Source: Devosia sp. 2618
GTDB lineage: Bacteria > Pseudomonadota > Alphaproteobacteria > Rhizobiales > Devosiaceae
Direction of reading: 5' to 3'
DNA length: 64,000 nt
Assembly (NCBI RefSeq): GCF_040546815.1
Contig: NZ_JBEPOO010000001.1
Location: 124,001 to 188,000 of the forward strand
Part shown: positions 15,421 to 24,817 of the stretch, piece by piece
Numbering within the stretch: position 1 is the first letter of the stretch
Layout: every line of letters begins with the position of its first letter
The notes under the pieces: model-generated
What the model saw: only the letters and a program-made list of their open reading frames with translations
Database searches by the model: none
What the model was told of the DNA's origin: nothing
Made by a program: the position numbers and the translations under genes

Positions 15421-17385
15421 ATGATGATTCAGCCAGTGATGCCTGCAACCCGGAACTGGAGCTTTCACCGCGATGTGGAAAATCTGGGCTGGCTGACGAT
15501 CGATACGCCCGATGCGCCGGTTAATACGCTGAGCCGCGAGGCGGTCATGGAGCTCGAAACGCTGGTGACGCGGTTCGAGGAACTGGCGCAGACCGGGGAG
15601 CTGGTGGGCGTCATCCTGCTCAGTGGCAAGGATAGTGGCTTCATTGCGGGTGCGGACATTTCCGAGTTCGATGCAATGAGCGATTTTTCGGTTCTGCCGG
15701 AGGCGCTGAAACGCACCCATGCGCTTTTTGCGCGGATCGAAAAGCTCAAGATCCCGGTGGTTGCGGGCATTCACGGCTTTTGCCTGGGCGGCGGGCTGGA
15801 GCTGGCGCTGGCGTGTCACTATCGCGTGGCGGTCAATGACGACAAGACGCGGATCGGGTTTCCGGAAGTCAATCTGGGCATCTTTCCGGGCTTTGGCGGC
15901 ACGGGTCGGTCGATCCGGCAGGCTGGGCCGGTTGACGCCATGGGGATCATGCTGACGGGGCGGATGCTCAAGGCCGGTGCGGCGCGGGGGCTGAACCTGG
16001 TCGACAAGCTGGTGCGCCATCGCGACATGCTGCGCTGGGAAGCGCGCAAGGCCGTGTTGCAGAAGCGCAAGGCGAGCCCGGCGGCGCTTTACAAGAAGGT
16101 GATGGCAATGGGGCCGCTGCGCGGTTACGTGGCCAACAAAATGCGCGAGCAGGCGGGCAAAAAGGCCAACAAGGCGCATTATCCGGCGCCGTTCGCGCTG
16201 ATCGACCTGTTCGAAAAGCACGGCAATAACTGGCAGGCGATGATCCGGGGCGAGATCGACGCCTTCGTGCCGCTGATGGGCAGCGATACGGCGACCAATC
16301 TGCGCCGGGTGTTCTTTGCCTCCGAGGCGCTGAAAAAGCAGGGTCGCAAGGGCCAGAAATTTGCGCGGGTGCACGTGATCGGCGCGGGCGTGATGGGTGG
16401 CGATATTGCCGCGTGGTGCGCGCTGCGCGGCATGAGCGTGACGCTGCAGGATATCGATATGGAGCGCATCCAGCCGGCGCTGGAACGCGGCAAGGCGCTG
16501 TTTAAAAAGCGGCTCAAGAAAAAGCACGAAGTGGACGCGGCGGTGCTGCGGCTGGAGGCCGATCCGACCGGCAAGGGCGTGAGCCGGGCCGATGTGATCA
16601 TCGAGGCGGTGGTGGAAAAGCTCGAGGTCAAGCAATCGATCTTTGGCGGGCTGGAAGACAGGCTGAAGCCGGGCGCTATTCTGGCGACCAATACGTCTTC
16701 CATTGAGCTGGAGCGGATTGCGGAAAAGCTCAAGCAACCGGAGCGGCTGATCGGGCTGCATTTCTTCAATCCGGTGGCGCAGCTGCCGCTGGTGGAAGTG
16801 ATCCGCTCGACGTTCAACACCGATGCCGAAATCGGCAAGGGCGCGGCCTTTGCGCTGGCCATTGGCAAGTCGCCTGTGGTGGTGAAATCCGCACCGGGCT
16901 TCCTCGTGAACCGGGTGCTGATGCCCTACATGTTGGGCGCCGTGCAGCGGGTCGAGGCGGGCGAGAGCAAGGAATTGCTCGATGCGGCGGCGGTGGCATT
17001 CGGGATGCCGATGGGGCCGATCGAGCTGATGGATACGGTGGGCCTCGATGTCGGCAAGTCGGTCGCGACCGAGCTCGGGCATGCCGTGCCGGTCGAGAGC
17101 AAGTTTTCGGGTCTGGTGGCTGCGGGCAAGCTGGGTCGCAAAACCGGCGAGGGCTTTTACAAATGGGTGGATGGCAAGGCGCAAAAGGGCGAGGTGCCGG
17201 CGCATGCCGATCTGGCTGGATTGGGCCGAGAGCTGGTGAAGCCGCTGGTGGATACGACCGAGGTCGTGGTCGCCGAGGGCGTGGTGGCCAATGAGGGCAT
17301 GGCGGATATCGGGGTGATTTTGGGGACGGGGTTTGCGCCGTTCCTCGGCGGGCCGCTCAAGGCGCGCAAGGATGGGCGGGCGTGA
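15421..17385 (+). CDS. fadJ: Fatty oxidation complex alpha subunit: enoyl-CoA hydratase / 3-hydroxyacyl-CoA dehydrogenase
   Basis: A 654-residue two-domain protein. The hydratase domain shows GFIAGADISEF, GFCLGGGLELALAC (near residue 117) with one catalytic Glu, and GFPEVNLGIFPGFGGT with the second. The dehydrogenase domain starts with the NAD motif VIGAGVMGGDIAAW (about 320) and has GLHFFNPV (about 446) with its catalytic His. It hydrates enoyl-CoA and oxidises the 3-hydroxyacyl-CoA. Start: ATG 15421 with GAGAGGAG just upstream. At 654 residues it is somewhat shorter than E. coli FadJ. It is followed by fadI, its thiolase partner. Confidence 0.93.
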   Translation: MMIQPVMPATRNWSFHRDVENLGWLTIDTPDAPVNTLSREAVMELETLVTRFEELAQTGELVGVILLSGKDSGFIAGADISEFDAMSDFSVLPEALKRTHALFARIEKLKIPVVAGIHGFCLGGGLELALACHYRVAVNDDKTRIGFPEVNLGIFPGFGGTGRSIRQAGPVDAMGIMLTGRMLKAGAARGLNLVDKLVRHRDMLRWEARKAVLQKRKASPAALYKKVMAMGPLRGYVANKMREQAGKKANKAHYPAPFALIDLFEKHGNNWQAMIRGEIDAFVPLMGSDTATNLRRVFFASEALKKQGRKGQKFARVHVIGAGVMGGDIAAWCALRGMSVTLQDIDMERIQPALERGKALFKKRLKKKHEVDAAVLRLEADPTGKGVSRADVIIEAVVEKLEVKQSIFGGLEDRLKPGAILATNTSSIELERIAEKLKQPERLIGLHFFNPVAQLPLVEVIRSTFNTDAEIGKGAAFALAIGKSPVVVKSAPGFLVNRVLMPYMLGAVQRVEAGESKELLDAAAVAFGMPMGPIELMDTVGLDVGKSVATELGHAVPVESKFSGLVAAGKLGRKTGEGFYKWVDGKAQKGEVPAHADLAGLGRELVKPLVDTTEVVVAEGVVANEGMADIGVILGTGFAPFLGGPLKARKDGRA

Positions 17386-17398
17386 AATCGGTCCCGCA

Positions 17399-17512
17399 AT
17401 GCGTGATGCCGGCCTGCGACAGGCGTTCGTCAGCGCTCCGGTGCTCACGTAGTAATCTCCGCTCCGCTCCGGTGCTCGACGAACACCTGTCTCGGCTCGG
17501 CCTGACGCATTC
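17399..17512. repeat. Imperfect inverted repeat in the fadJ-fadI gap
   Basis: Left arm 17399-17431 begins AATGCGTGATGCCGG and ends GGCGTTCGTC. Right arm 17478-17512 begins GACGAACACCTGTC and ends GACGCATTCC, its imperfect complement. The space between the arms carries a direct repeat of GCTCCGGTGCTC. Different in sequence from the other repeat families here. The structure fills almost the whole 150-base gap and ends just before the GGAGG of fadI. Confidence 0.7.
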
Positions 17513-17535
17513 CAGAACCAATTTCCGGAGGAAAA

Positions 17536-18819
17536 ATGACTGAACTTCGTAGAGTCGCGATCGTCGGTTCGGCGCGGATTCCGTTTGCGCGGGGGAACAC
17601 GGCCTATGTCGAGGAGACCAATCTGTCGATGCTGGGCACGGTGTTGGCGGGGTTGGCCGACAAGTTTGGGCTCAAGGGCGAAAAGATCGATGAGGTGATT
17701 GCCGGGGCGGTGATCGGGCATAGCCGCGATTTCAATCTGGCGCGCGAGGCGACGCTCGATGCCGGGTTTTCGCCGCGCACGCCGGGGACGACGATGCAGA
17801 TTGCCTGCGGTACGAGCCTGCAAGCCGCACTGGTGCTGGGCGCCAAGATCGCGTCGGGCGAGATCGATAGCGGTATTGCGGCGGGGTCGGACACGGTCAG
17901 CGATAGCCCGATCGTGTTCGGCAACAAGTTCCAGCATCGGCTGCTCGATGTGAACAAGGCGCGCTCGACGGGCGAGAAGTTCAAGGCGTTCAAGGGCTTC
18001 TCGTTTGGTGAGCTGACGCCAGTGGCGCCCTCGGTCAACGAGCCGCGCACCGGCATGTCGATGGGCCAGCATTGCGAGCTGATGGCGCGCGAATGGGGCA
18101 TTACGCGACAGGCGCAGGACGTGCTCGCCGTGGCCAGCCACCAGAACGCCGCCAAGGCCTATGACGAGGGGTTTCACGACGATCTGCTGGTGCAATGCGC
18201 GGGCCTCGTCCGCGACAACAATGTGCGGGCGGACTCCAATCTCGAAAAGATGTCGACGCTCAAGCCTGCCTTCGACAAGTCGAGCGGGCTGGGCACGCTG
18301 ACGGCGGGCAATTCGACGCCGCTAACGGATGGCGCAAGTTCGGTGCTGCTGGCGAGCGAAGAGTGGGCGCGGGCACGGGGCCTGCCGATCCTTGCCTATC
18401 TGACCATGGGCCGGGTTGCGGGCAATGATTTTGCGCATGGCGAAGGGTTGCTGATGGCGCCGACCATTGCGGTCAGCGAAATGCTGGCGCGAGCCAATCT
18501 GAGCTTCGACCAGATCGATTATTTCGAACTGCATGAAGCCTTTGCGGCGCAGGTGCTGTGCACGCTCAAGGCATGGAATGACCCGGAATACTGCAAGACG
18601 GTGCTGGGCCGTGACAACGTGATGGGCGAGGTCGATCCGGCCAAGATCAACGTCAAGGGATCGAGCCTTGCCTATGGGCATCCGTTTGCCGCGACCGGGG
18701 CGCGTATTCTGGGGCTGACGGCCAAACTGCTCTCGACGGAGCCAGGAAAACGCGCTTTGTTGAGCGTCTGTACGGCCGGCGGCATGGGTGTCGCGGCCCT
18801 GGTTGAAAGCGCTGCATGA
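17536..18819 (+). CDS. fadI: Acetyl-CoA C-acyltransferase (3-ketoacyl-CoA thiolase)
   Basis: A 427-residue thiolase. The nucleophilic Cys is in MQIACGTSLQAA (about residue 92), the active-site His in GHPFAATGAR and the second Cys in SVCTAGGMG near the C-terminus; ELHEAFAAQ is also present. The length and sequence style match FadI rather than the shorter FadA. It cleaves 3-ketoacyl-CoA with CoA to release acetyl-CoA, completing the beta-oxidation cycle started by FadE and FadJ. CCGGAGGAAAA precedes the ATG. Its stop codon overlaps the start of a 50-residue peptide gene by 4 bases. Confidence 0.94.
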   Translation: MTELRRVAIVGSARIPFARGNTAYVEETNLSMLGTVLAGLADKFGLKGEKIDEVIAGAVIGHSRDFNLAREATLDAGFSPRTPGTTMQIACGTSLQAALVLGAKIASGEIDSGIAAGSDTVSDSPIVFGNKFQHRLLDVNKARSTGEKFKAFKGFSFGELTPVAPSVNEPRTGMSMGQHCELMAREWGITRQAQDVLAVASHQNAAKAYDEGFHDDLLVQCAGLVRDNNVRADSNLEKMSTLKPAFDKSSGLGTLTAGNSTPLTDGASSVLLASEEWARARGLPILAYLTMGRVAGNDFAHGEGLLMAPTIAVSEMLARANLSFDQIDYFELHEAFAAQVLCTLKAWNDPEYCKTVLGRDNVMGEVDPAKINVKGSSLAYGHPFAATGARILGLTAKLLSTEPGKRALLSVCTAGGMGVAALVESAA

Positions 18820-18968
18820 GCGACAATGTCGTAAAATTTCGCCCCATCAAAAAAGAACCCGAACCCAAGCCACCCCGCAAGCCAATGCCGGGCTGGATGA
18901 CCTGGCTGGTGTTTTTTGCGCTGGCCTTTGTGATCTATGGTGCGCAGCAGGCTGGATTGCTCGGATAG
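18816..18968 (+). CDS. 50-residue single-span membrane peptide coupled to fadI
   Basis: Begins at ATG 18816 inside the fadI stop (ATGA overlap) and ends at TAG 18966-18968. The product starts MSDNVVKFRPIKKEPEPKPP, continues with a basic, proline-rich stretch to about residue 28, then has one hydrophobic span (WMTWLVFFALAFVIYGAQQA, about 27-46) and a short tail. The positive-inside rule predicts a cytoplasmic N-terminus and a periplasmic C-terminus. The overlap suggests translational coupling, so it may be a membrane partner of the beta-oxidation enzymes. That role is inference; I know no named family for it. Confidence 0.65.
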   Translation: MSDNVVKFRPIKKEPEPKPPRKPMPGWMTWLVFFALAFVIYGAQQAGLLG

Positions 18969-19217
18969 AGGGTATTTCGTTCCGATTCCTGTCCTTCGCG
19001 CGCAAAGGCGTGCTGTTTTTCTCCAGTTCAGAGCCTGTTAACAATCGGGGCAAGCTTGACGCTTAGGTCAATGTTTTGCTTGTCAGTGGACGGATTTGCG
19101 TAATACCGTCCATCCAAGTTGGCGGGTTCATGACCCTGCCACCGAATTTTGAACTCCGCTGCACCAAGATGGCGGGCAAAAAACGATCAGAGACTTCCAC
19201 AAGGAGATGGGACGACA

Positions 19218-20831
19218 ATGAAGCTCATGCAAACCCTCACTGCGGTAGCAACCGCCGGCGCCGTAGCGCTGATGATGAGCACGTCTGTCATGGCGGCAAC
19301 GCTGCAACTGCACAACGGTGGTGATCCAAAATCGCTGGATCCGCACAAGGTTTCCGGCGACTGGGAAAACCGCGTTGTTGGTGATTTCATTGAAGGTCTG
19401 CTGACTGAAAATGCCAAGGCCGAGGCCATTCCGGGCCAGGCCGAAAGCTGGGAAATCTCCGAGGATGGCACTGTTTATACGTTCCACCTGCGCGACGGCA
19501 TTCAGTGGTCTGACGGCACGCCAGTGACCGCAGGCGACTTCGAGTTCGCCTTCCGCCGCCTGTTCGATCCCAAAACTGCTGCCGGCTATGCCTATCTGCA
19601 GTTCCCGATCAAGAATTCGGAAGCCATCAACTCGGGCGAAATCACCGATCTGACCCAGCTTGGCGTCAAGGCGATCGATGACAAGACGCTTGAGATCACG
19701 CTGAACGCGTCGACGCCATTTTTCCTCGATGCGCTGACCCACTACACCGCTTACCCCGTGCCAAAGCACCTGGTGGAAAAGTTCGGTGATGACTGGGCCA
19801 AGGTTGCCAATATCGTCAGCAACGGTCCTTATTCGATCAAGGAATGGCTGCCGGGCTCCTATGTCCGCTCCGAAAAGAGTGAGACCTATTACGATGCTGC
19901 CAATGTGCAGATCGACGAAGTGTTCTACCACGTGCTGGAAGATCAGGCGGCAGCGCTCAACCGTTACCGCGCGGGCGAATTCGACATTCTGACCGACTTC
20001 CCGGCTGACCAGTATCAGTGGCTGCAGGACAACCTGCCTGGCCAGGCACACGTCGTGCCGTTCCTGGGCGTTTATTACTACGTGATGAACCAGGAAAAGG
20101 GTCCACTGACCGACATCCGCATCCGTGAAGCGCTGTCGACCACCGTTGTGCGCGAAGTGATCGGGCCAGACATTCTGGGCACCGGCGAACTGCCAGCTTA
20201 TGGCTGGGTGCCTCCGGGCACCAACAACTACGTTCCAGATGCCTATCACCCTGCCTGGGCTGATCAGCCATATGAAGAGCGCGTTGAGCATGCAAAGCAG
20301 CTGATGGCTGACGCTGGCTATGGTCCAGACAAGCCGCTGACCCTGCAGCTGCGCTACAACACCAATGACAACCACCAGCGTATCGCTGTGGCGCTCGCCG
20401 CCATGTGGGAGCCAATTGGCATCAAGATCGAGCTGTTCAACGCTGAAACCGCCGTGCACTACGACGCACTGCGCGCCGGCGACTTTGAAATCGGCCGTGC
20501 CGGCTGGCTGCTCGACTATTCCGATCCGTCCAACACGCTTGACCTGCTCAAGACCGGCGTTGAACAGAACGGCGTCGTGAACTGGGGCAACAATTACGGC
20601 CGTTACTCGAACGAAGAGTTTGACAACCTGCTGGTTGAGGCTTCGACCGAACTCGACCTCGTCAAGCGCGGCGAACTGCTGGCCCAGGCCGAGCAGATCT
20701 CGATGGACGAATTCGGCGCGATCCCGATCTACTGGTACGTGTCCAAGGACGTCGTGTCGCCCAAGATCACTGGCTTTGAAGAAAACGCCAAGAACATCTT
20801 CCGCACCCGCTGGCTCTCGAAGTCGGAATAA
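19218..20831 (+). CDS. oppA: Oligopeptide ABC transporter, periplasmic substrate-binding protein
   Basis: A 537-residue family 5 solute-binding protein (PF00496). Residues 1-26 are a Sec signal peptide ending SVMA. Mature blocks fit the OppA/MppA branch: GGDPKSLDPHKVSGDWE, LRDGIQWSDGTPVTAGDFEF, YSIKEWLPGSYVRSEKSETY and RIREALSTTV. It captures peptides in the periplasm and hands them to the OppBC channel. Start: ATG 19218 with AAGGAG upstream; the frame stays open to 19149, but that would place the signal peptide internally. It leads the operon; a hairpin after its stop may make its transcript more abundant than those of the permease genes. Confidence 0.92.
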   Translation: MKLMQTLTAVATAGAVALMMSTSVMAATLQLHNGGDPKSLDPHKVSGDWENRVVGDFIEGLLTENAKAEAIPGQAESWEISEDGTVYTFHLRDGIQWSDGTPVTAGDFEFAFRRLFDPKTAAGYAYLQFPIKNSEAINSGEITDLTQLGVKAIDDKTLEITLNASTPFFLDALTHYTAYPVPKHLVEKFGDDWAKVANIVSNGPYSIKEWLPGSYVRSEKSETYYDAANVQIDEVFYHVLEDQAAALNRYRAGEFDILTDFPADQYQWLQDNLPGQAHVVPFLGVYYYVMNQEKGPLTDIRIREALSTTVVREVIGPDILGTGELPAYGWVPPGTNNYVPDAYHPAWADQPYEERVEHAKQLMADAGYGPDKPLTLQLRYNTNDNHQRIAVALAAMWEPIGIKIELFNAETAVHYDALRAGDFEIGRAGWLLDYSDPSNTLDLLKTGVEQNGVVNWGNNYGRYSNEEFDNLLVEASTELDLVKRGELLAQAEQISMDEFGAIPIYWYVSKDVVSPKITGFEENAKNIFRTRWLSKSE

Positions 20832-20850
20832 GCGGACCAGAAATCAGATC

Positions 20851-20880
20851 GTGGGGGCCAAATGGCCCCCACGGTTCTTT
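20851..20880 (+). terminator. Hairpin between oppA and oppB
   Basis: GTGGGGGCC (20851-20859), loop AAAT, GGCCCCCAC (20864-20872), then GGTTCTTTTG. The perfect 9-base stem followed by a short T-rich tract suits a leaky terminator or an mRNA 3'-end protector, commonly found after binding-protein genes of ABC operons. Confidence 0.7.
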
Positions 20881-20940
20881 TGTCCGTGAAGCACAAGTGG
20901 CCCCTGTCGCACCGGTGCTCCGGCCAAGGAGTTCAAATAC

Positions 20941-21864
20941 ATGTTGGCCTATGCCTTTCGGCGCGTGTTGTCGGCGATCCCGATTGCACTGATCGCCGTT
21001 ACAGTCTGTTTCTTCATCCTGCGTCTGGCGCCGGGTGGTCCTTTTGATGGTGAACGCGCCCTGCCGCCGACCGTGCTGGCTAACCTGCGCGCCCATTACA
21101 ATCTCGATCAACCGCTGTTCATGCAGTATTTCATCTATATCGGGCGGCTGTTCCAGGGTGACCTGGGCCCCTCGATGGTGATTGATGGTTTCAACGTTTC
21201 CGACCTGATCCGTATCGGCTTTCCGTTCACGCTGACCATGGCGATGACGGCGTTCGTCATCGCCACCATCATTGGCGTTATCGCCGGCATGGTTGCGGCG
21301 GTGAACCAGAACAAATGGCCAGATTACGTGCTGGTGCTGGCCGTGATGCTGGGCGTCGTGGTGCCCAACTTCCTGATGGCGGCGCTGCTGCAATTGTGGT
21401 TCGGCGTTTATCTCAAATGGTTGCCCGCCGGTGGCTGGGTCAACGGCTCGTGGCTGCATCTGGTGTTGCCGGTGACCGTTCTGGCGTGGCCGCATGCGGC
21501 GCGTATCAGCCGGTTGATGCGCGGTTCGATGATCGAAGTGCTGGGCACCAATTATGTGCGTACGGCACGGTCCAAGGGCATTGGCGAACGGCTGGTGCTG
21601 GCGCGTCACGCCATCAAGCCCGCGCTGATCCCCGTCGTCTCCTATCTCGGACCGGGCCTCTCGTATCTGTTGACCGGCTCGCTGGCCGTCGAGCAGATTT
21701 TTGGCCTGCCGGGTATCGGCAAATACTTCGTCACAGCCGCGCTTAACCGCGACTACGGCATCGTGCTGGGAACCACCATCCTCTACATGTTCATCATTCT
21801 CGCGCTCAATCTCATCGTCGACCTCGTCTATGCCTGGCTCGACCCCAAGGTGAGGTACCGCTGA
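20941..21864 (+). CDS. oppB: Oligopeptide ABC transporter permease OppB
   Basis: A 307-residue inner-membrane permease with about six transmembrane segments. The N-terminal MLAYAFRRVLSAIPIALIAV and LAPGGPFD are typical of the OppB/DppB family, and the EAA loop that contacts the ATPases is seen in NYVRTARSKGIGERLVLARH. AAGGAG lies upstream of the ATG. It pairs with OppC to form the channel for peptides delivered by OppA. Its stop overlaps the oppC start by one base. Confidence 0.93.
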   Translation: MLAYAFRRVLSAIPIALIAVTVCFFILRLAPGGPFDGERALPPTVLANLRAHYNLDQPLFMQYFIYIGRLFQGDLGPSMVIDGFNVSDLIRIGFPFTLTMAMTAFVIATIIGVIAGMVAAVNQNKWPDYVLVLAVMLGVVVPNFLMAALLQLWFGVYLKWLPAGGWVNGSWLHLVLPVTVLAWPHAARISRLMRGSMIEVLGTNYVRTARSKGIGERLVLARHAIKPALIPVVSYLGPGLSYLLTGSLAVEQIFGLPGIGKYFVTAALNRDYGIVLGTTILYMFIILALNLIVDLVYAWLDPKVRYR

Positions 21865-22784
21865 TGGCTGGGTTCACTGGAAAAGACCACGTCCTCACCG
21901 AGTACGCCAAAAAGCTCGAAACGCTCGACCCGCCCAAGGGCCGCTCGCTGACGCAGGACGCCATTCGGCGTCTGGTGCGCAACAAGGCGGCGGTGGCGTC
22001 CATCGCCATCGTTATCCTGATCGTGCTGGTGGCGTTTATCGGGCCCTATTTCGTGCCATGGGGCTATTCGCAGGTCGACTGGGGCAATATCCGCAAGCCG
22101 CCCAACTTCGATGCCGGGCACTATTTCGGCACCGACCAGAACGGGCGCGACATGCTGGCCCGCGTGCTGCAGGGCACGCAGATGAGCCTGATCGTGGCGT
22201 TTGTCGCCACCTTCGTTTCGGTGTCGATCGGCGTCGTCTATGGCGCGGTGGCCGGCTATTACGGTGGCCGGGTCGACGCGATCATGATGCGCATCGTCGA
22301 CGTGATGTATGCGCTGCCTTACATTCTCTTTGTGATCATCCTGATGGTCATGTTCGGGCGTAACCCAGTGCTGCTGTTTGTCGGTATTGGTGCCATTGAG
22401 TGGCTGACCATGGCGCGTATTGTTCGTGGGCAGACGCTGAGTTTGAAGGAAAAGGAATTCGTCGAAGCGGCCAAGGCCGGCGGCGCAAAGCCTTTCACCA
22501 TCATCATGCGCCACATTGTGCCCAACCTGACCGGGCCCGTGGTGATCTATGCAACGCTGACCATTCCCGAAATCATCATCGCCGAGAGCTTCCTGTCATA
22601 TCTGGGCCTTGGTGTGCAGGAGCCGCAGACCTCGCTGGGTACGCTGATTTCCGCCGGTGCGCCGGTGGCCGAAGTGCTGCCCTGGATGCTGATCGCCCCC
22701 GCCGCCGTGCTCGTGACGTTGCTGTTGTGCCTCACCTATATCGGTGACGGTTTGCGCGATGCGCTGGACCCGAAGGATCGCTGA
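21864..22784 (+). CDS. oppC: Oligopeptide ABC transporter permease OppC
   Basis: A 306-residue permease of the OppC/DppC family. A soluble N-terminal region precedes the first membrane segment (VASIAIVILIVLVAFIGPYF). The family signature GTDQNGRDMLARVLQGTQMS follows, then the EAA loop FVEAAKAGGAKPFTIIMRHI. About six membrane segments are visible. Start and stop codons overlap those of oppB and oppD by one base (TGATG), so the genes are tightly coupled. It forms the membrane channel with OppB. Confidence 0.93.
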   Translation: MAGFTGKDHVLTEYAKKLETLDPPKGRSLTQDAIRRLVRNKAAVASIAIVILIVLVAFIGPYFVPWGYSQVDWGNIRKPPNFDAGHYFGTDQNGRDMLARVLQGTQMSLIVAFVATFVSVSIGVVYGAVAGYYGGRVDAIMMRIVDVMYALPYILFVIILMVMFGRNPVLLFVGIGAIEWLTMARIVRGQTLSLKEKEFVEAAKAGGAKPFTIIMRHIVPNLTGPVVIYATLTIPEIIIAESFLSYLGLGVQEPQTSLGTLISAGAPVAEVLPWMLIAPAAVLVTLLLCLTYIGDGLRDALDPKDR

Positions 22785-23767
22785 TGACCAAAGTTCTCGA
22801 CGTTCAGGACCTCGGCGTGACCTTTGCTCTGCATGAGAGCGAGGTGCGCGCGGTCAATGATCTCAACTTCTCGCTCGAAGCAGGCGAGACCCTTGCCGTG
22901 GTGGGCGAAAGCGGTTCCGGCAAGAGCCAGGCGTTCTTGTCCATCATGGGGCTGCTCGCCAAAAACGGCCGCACCAGCGGCAAGGCGATGTTTGGCGACA
23001 TAAACCTCGTTGGTATGGAAAAGTCGCGGCTCGACAAGATACGCGGCAAAGACATTGCCATGATCTTTCAGGACCCGATGACCTCGCTCAATCCCAGTCT
23101 GCGGGTCAAAACCCAGCTGGCCGAGGTGCTGGTCAAGCATCGCGGGTTCGACAAGGCCAAGTCTATCCGCACGGCCATCGAAATGCTGGAGCGTGTCGGT
23201 ATCCCCGAACCGGTTAAACGCGCCAATGCCTATCCGCATGAACTGTCAGGCGGTATGCGGCAGCGCGTGATGATTGCGATGGCGCTGCTGTGCCAGCCGA
23301 AAATCCTGATCGCCGATGAGCCGACCACGGCGCTCGACGTGACAGTGCAGGCGCAGATGCTGGACCTGTTCAAGACACTGACCGACGATTTCGGCACGTC
23401 GCTGGTGATCATCACCCACGATCTGGGTGTGGTGGCCGGTGTGGCTGACCGCATGATGGTGATGTATGGCGGACGCGCAGTGGAAAAGGGCACGGTCGAC
23501 GACCTGTTCTACGATCCGCGCCACCCCTATACGCTGGGGCTGCTGCATTCGACGCCGCACATTGCTCATCGCGCGGCGCGGCTTGACCCAATCCAGGGCC
23601 TGCCGCCCAGCCTTGAACACTTGCCCAAGGGCTGCTCGTTCAATCCCCGGTGTGCCTTTGCGTTCGACCGGTGTCTGGTCGAGCGGCCGCCGCTGACCGA
23701 TACCGGCAATGGCCGCCAGAAGGCGTGTTTCTATGATGGCCCGATGGCCTATGGGAAGGTGGCGTGA
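22784..23767 (+). CDS. oppD: Oligopeptide ABC transporter ATPase OppD
   Basis: A 327-residue ABC ATPase. Walker A is GESGSGKSQ, the Q-loop lies in [12 protein letters not shown], the ABC signature is [12 protein letters not shown], Walker B is [12 protein letters not shown] and the H-loop is in IITHDLG. A C-terminal oligopeptide-transporter extension has the cysteine pattern [15 protein letters not shown], which in related proteins binds an iron-sulfur cluster. It powers uptake together with OppF. Confidence 0.94.
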   Translation: MTKVLDVQDLGVTFALHESEVRAVNDLNFSLEAGETLAVVGESGSGKSQAFLSIMGLLAKNGRTSGKAMFGDINLVGMEKSRLDKIRGKDIAMIFQDPMTSLNPSLRVKTQLAEVLVKHRGFDKAKSIRTAIEMLERVGIPEPVKRANAYPHELSGGMRQRVMIAMALLCQPKILIADEPTTALDVTVQAQMLDLFKTLTDDFGTSLVIITHDLGVVAGVADRMMVMYGGRAVEKGTVDDLFYDPRHPYTLGLLHSTPHIAHRAARLDPIQGLPPSLEHLPKGCSFNPRCAFAFDRCLVERPPLTDTGNGRQKACFYDGPMAYGKVA

Positions 23768-24786
23768 TGAACCAGACCCCGGTCAATCTGCTCGAGATCA
23801 AAAATCTCAAGAAGACCTTCTCGCTGTCGAGCGGCCTGCTTAGTCGGCCGCTGACGCTGACGGCACTGGAAGATATCAACTTCTCGATCCGCAAGGGCGA
23901 GACGCTCGGCATCGTGGGCGAAAGCGGCTGTGGCAAGTCCACGCTCGGACGCTGCATCCTGCAATTGCTCAGCCCCGATGAGGGGCAGGTGCTGTGGCTG
24001 GGTCAGGACCTGACCAAGCTGCCCGCCGAGGAAATGCGCAAGCGTCGCGCCGACCTGCAGATCATTTTCCAGGACCCGCTGGCCTCGCTTAATCCGCGCA
24101 TGACGGTGGGCGAGATCATCGCCGATCCGCTGCGTGCCCTGCGCCCTGAGCTGACCAAGATCGAGCGGCAGGCGCGCGTGCTCAAGACCATGGAATCGGT
24201 CGGGCTGCTGCCGGAAATGATCAACCGCTATCCGCACGAATTTTCGGGCGGGCAGGCACAGCGTATCGGCATTGCCCGGGCGCTGATCACCGAGCCCAAG
24301 CTGATCGTCTGCGACGAGCCGGTATCGGCGCTCGACGTGTCGATCCAGGCGCAGATCTTGAACCTGCTGGCCGAGCTCAAGGATGAGTTCGGGCTGACGC
24401 TGATCTTTATCTCGCACAACCTCAGCGTCGTGCGGCACGTGTCGGACCGCATCCTCGTGCTCTATCTGGGGCGTATCGTGGAGTTGGCGACGGGTGATGA
24501 GATCTATGACGATCCCAAGCACCCCTACACGCGGGCGCTGCTGACGGCGGTGCCGATCCCCGATCCGAAACTGGCGCGATTACGCAATATCGACGCGCTG
24601 AAAGGCGAAATTCCATCGCCGATCAATCCGCCATCGGGCTGCACCTTCCGCACGCGCTGTCGCTTCGCCAAGCCATTCTGTGCGGAGACGCGGCCGCCGC
24701 TGGAAATGATCGACAATAGCCGATTGGTGGCCTGCCATCGCTGGCGCGAAATCGAAGTGCCCGAAGTTGCGGTGCTGGGCGTTTGA
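23767..24786 (+). CDS. oppF: Oligopeptide ABC transporter ATPase OppF
   Basis: A 339-residue ABC ATPase, last gene of the operon. Walker A is GESGCGKST, the signature is FSGGQAQRIGIA, Walker B is LIVCDEPVSALD and the H-loop is in FISHNLS. The C-terminal extension contains SGCTFRTRCRFAKPFC. Start: ATG 23767 overlaps the oppD stop by one base; a GTG 3 bases upstream is possible. OppD and OppF form the heterodimeric motor of the importer. Confidence 0.94.
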   Translation: MNQTPVNLLEIKNLKKTFSLSSGLLSRPLTLTALEDINFSIRKGETLGIVGESGCGKSTLGRCILQLLSPDEGQVLWLGQDLTKLPAEEMRKRRADLQIIFQDPLASLNPRMTVGEIIADPLRALRPELTKIERQARVLKTMESVGLLPEMINRYPHEFSGGQAQRIGIARALITEPKLIVCDEPVSALDVSIQAQILNLLAELKDEFGLTLIFISHNLSVVRHVSDRILVLYLGRIVELATGDEIYDDPKHPYTRALLTAVPIPDPKLARLRNIDALKGEIPSPINPPSGCTFRTRCRFAKPFCAETRPPLEMIDNSRLVACHRWREIEVPEVAVLGV

Positions 24787-24795
24787 CATGTTTTT

Positions 24796-24817
24796 CACCG
24801 CGCCTCAGGGCGCGGTG
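24796..24817. terminator. Hairpin between convergent oppF and endonuclease-family gene
   Basis: CACCGCGCC (24796-24804) and GGCGCGGTG (24809-24817) form a 9-base perfect stem. The stop codon of the minus-strand gene (24805-24807) lies in the loop. Only ATTTC follows on the plus strand, so termination strength is uncertain. Confidence 0.45.

Noticed and set aside
12817..18195. Very long minus-strand frames of 822 and 953 codons opposite fadE, fadJ and fadI
   Set aside because: His/Arg/Gln-rich antisense translations of strongly supported genes; no coding signals of their own.
19088..19111. GGACGG...CCGTCC dyad in the oppA leader considered as an operator
   Set aside because: Only 6-base perfect arms with a 12-base spacer; too weak to call without other copies.
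20920..20940. GTTCAAAT-like string before oppB, considered as a tRNA T-arm
   Set aside because: No cloverleaf can be folded around it; it overlaps the oppB ribosome-binding site.
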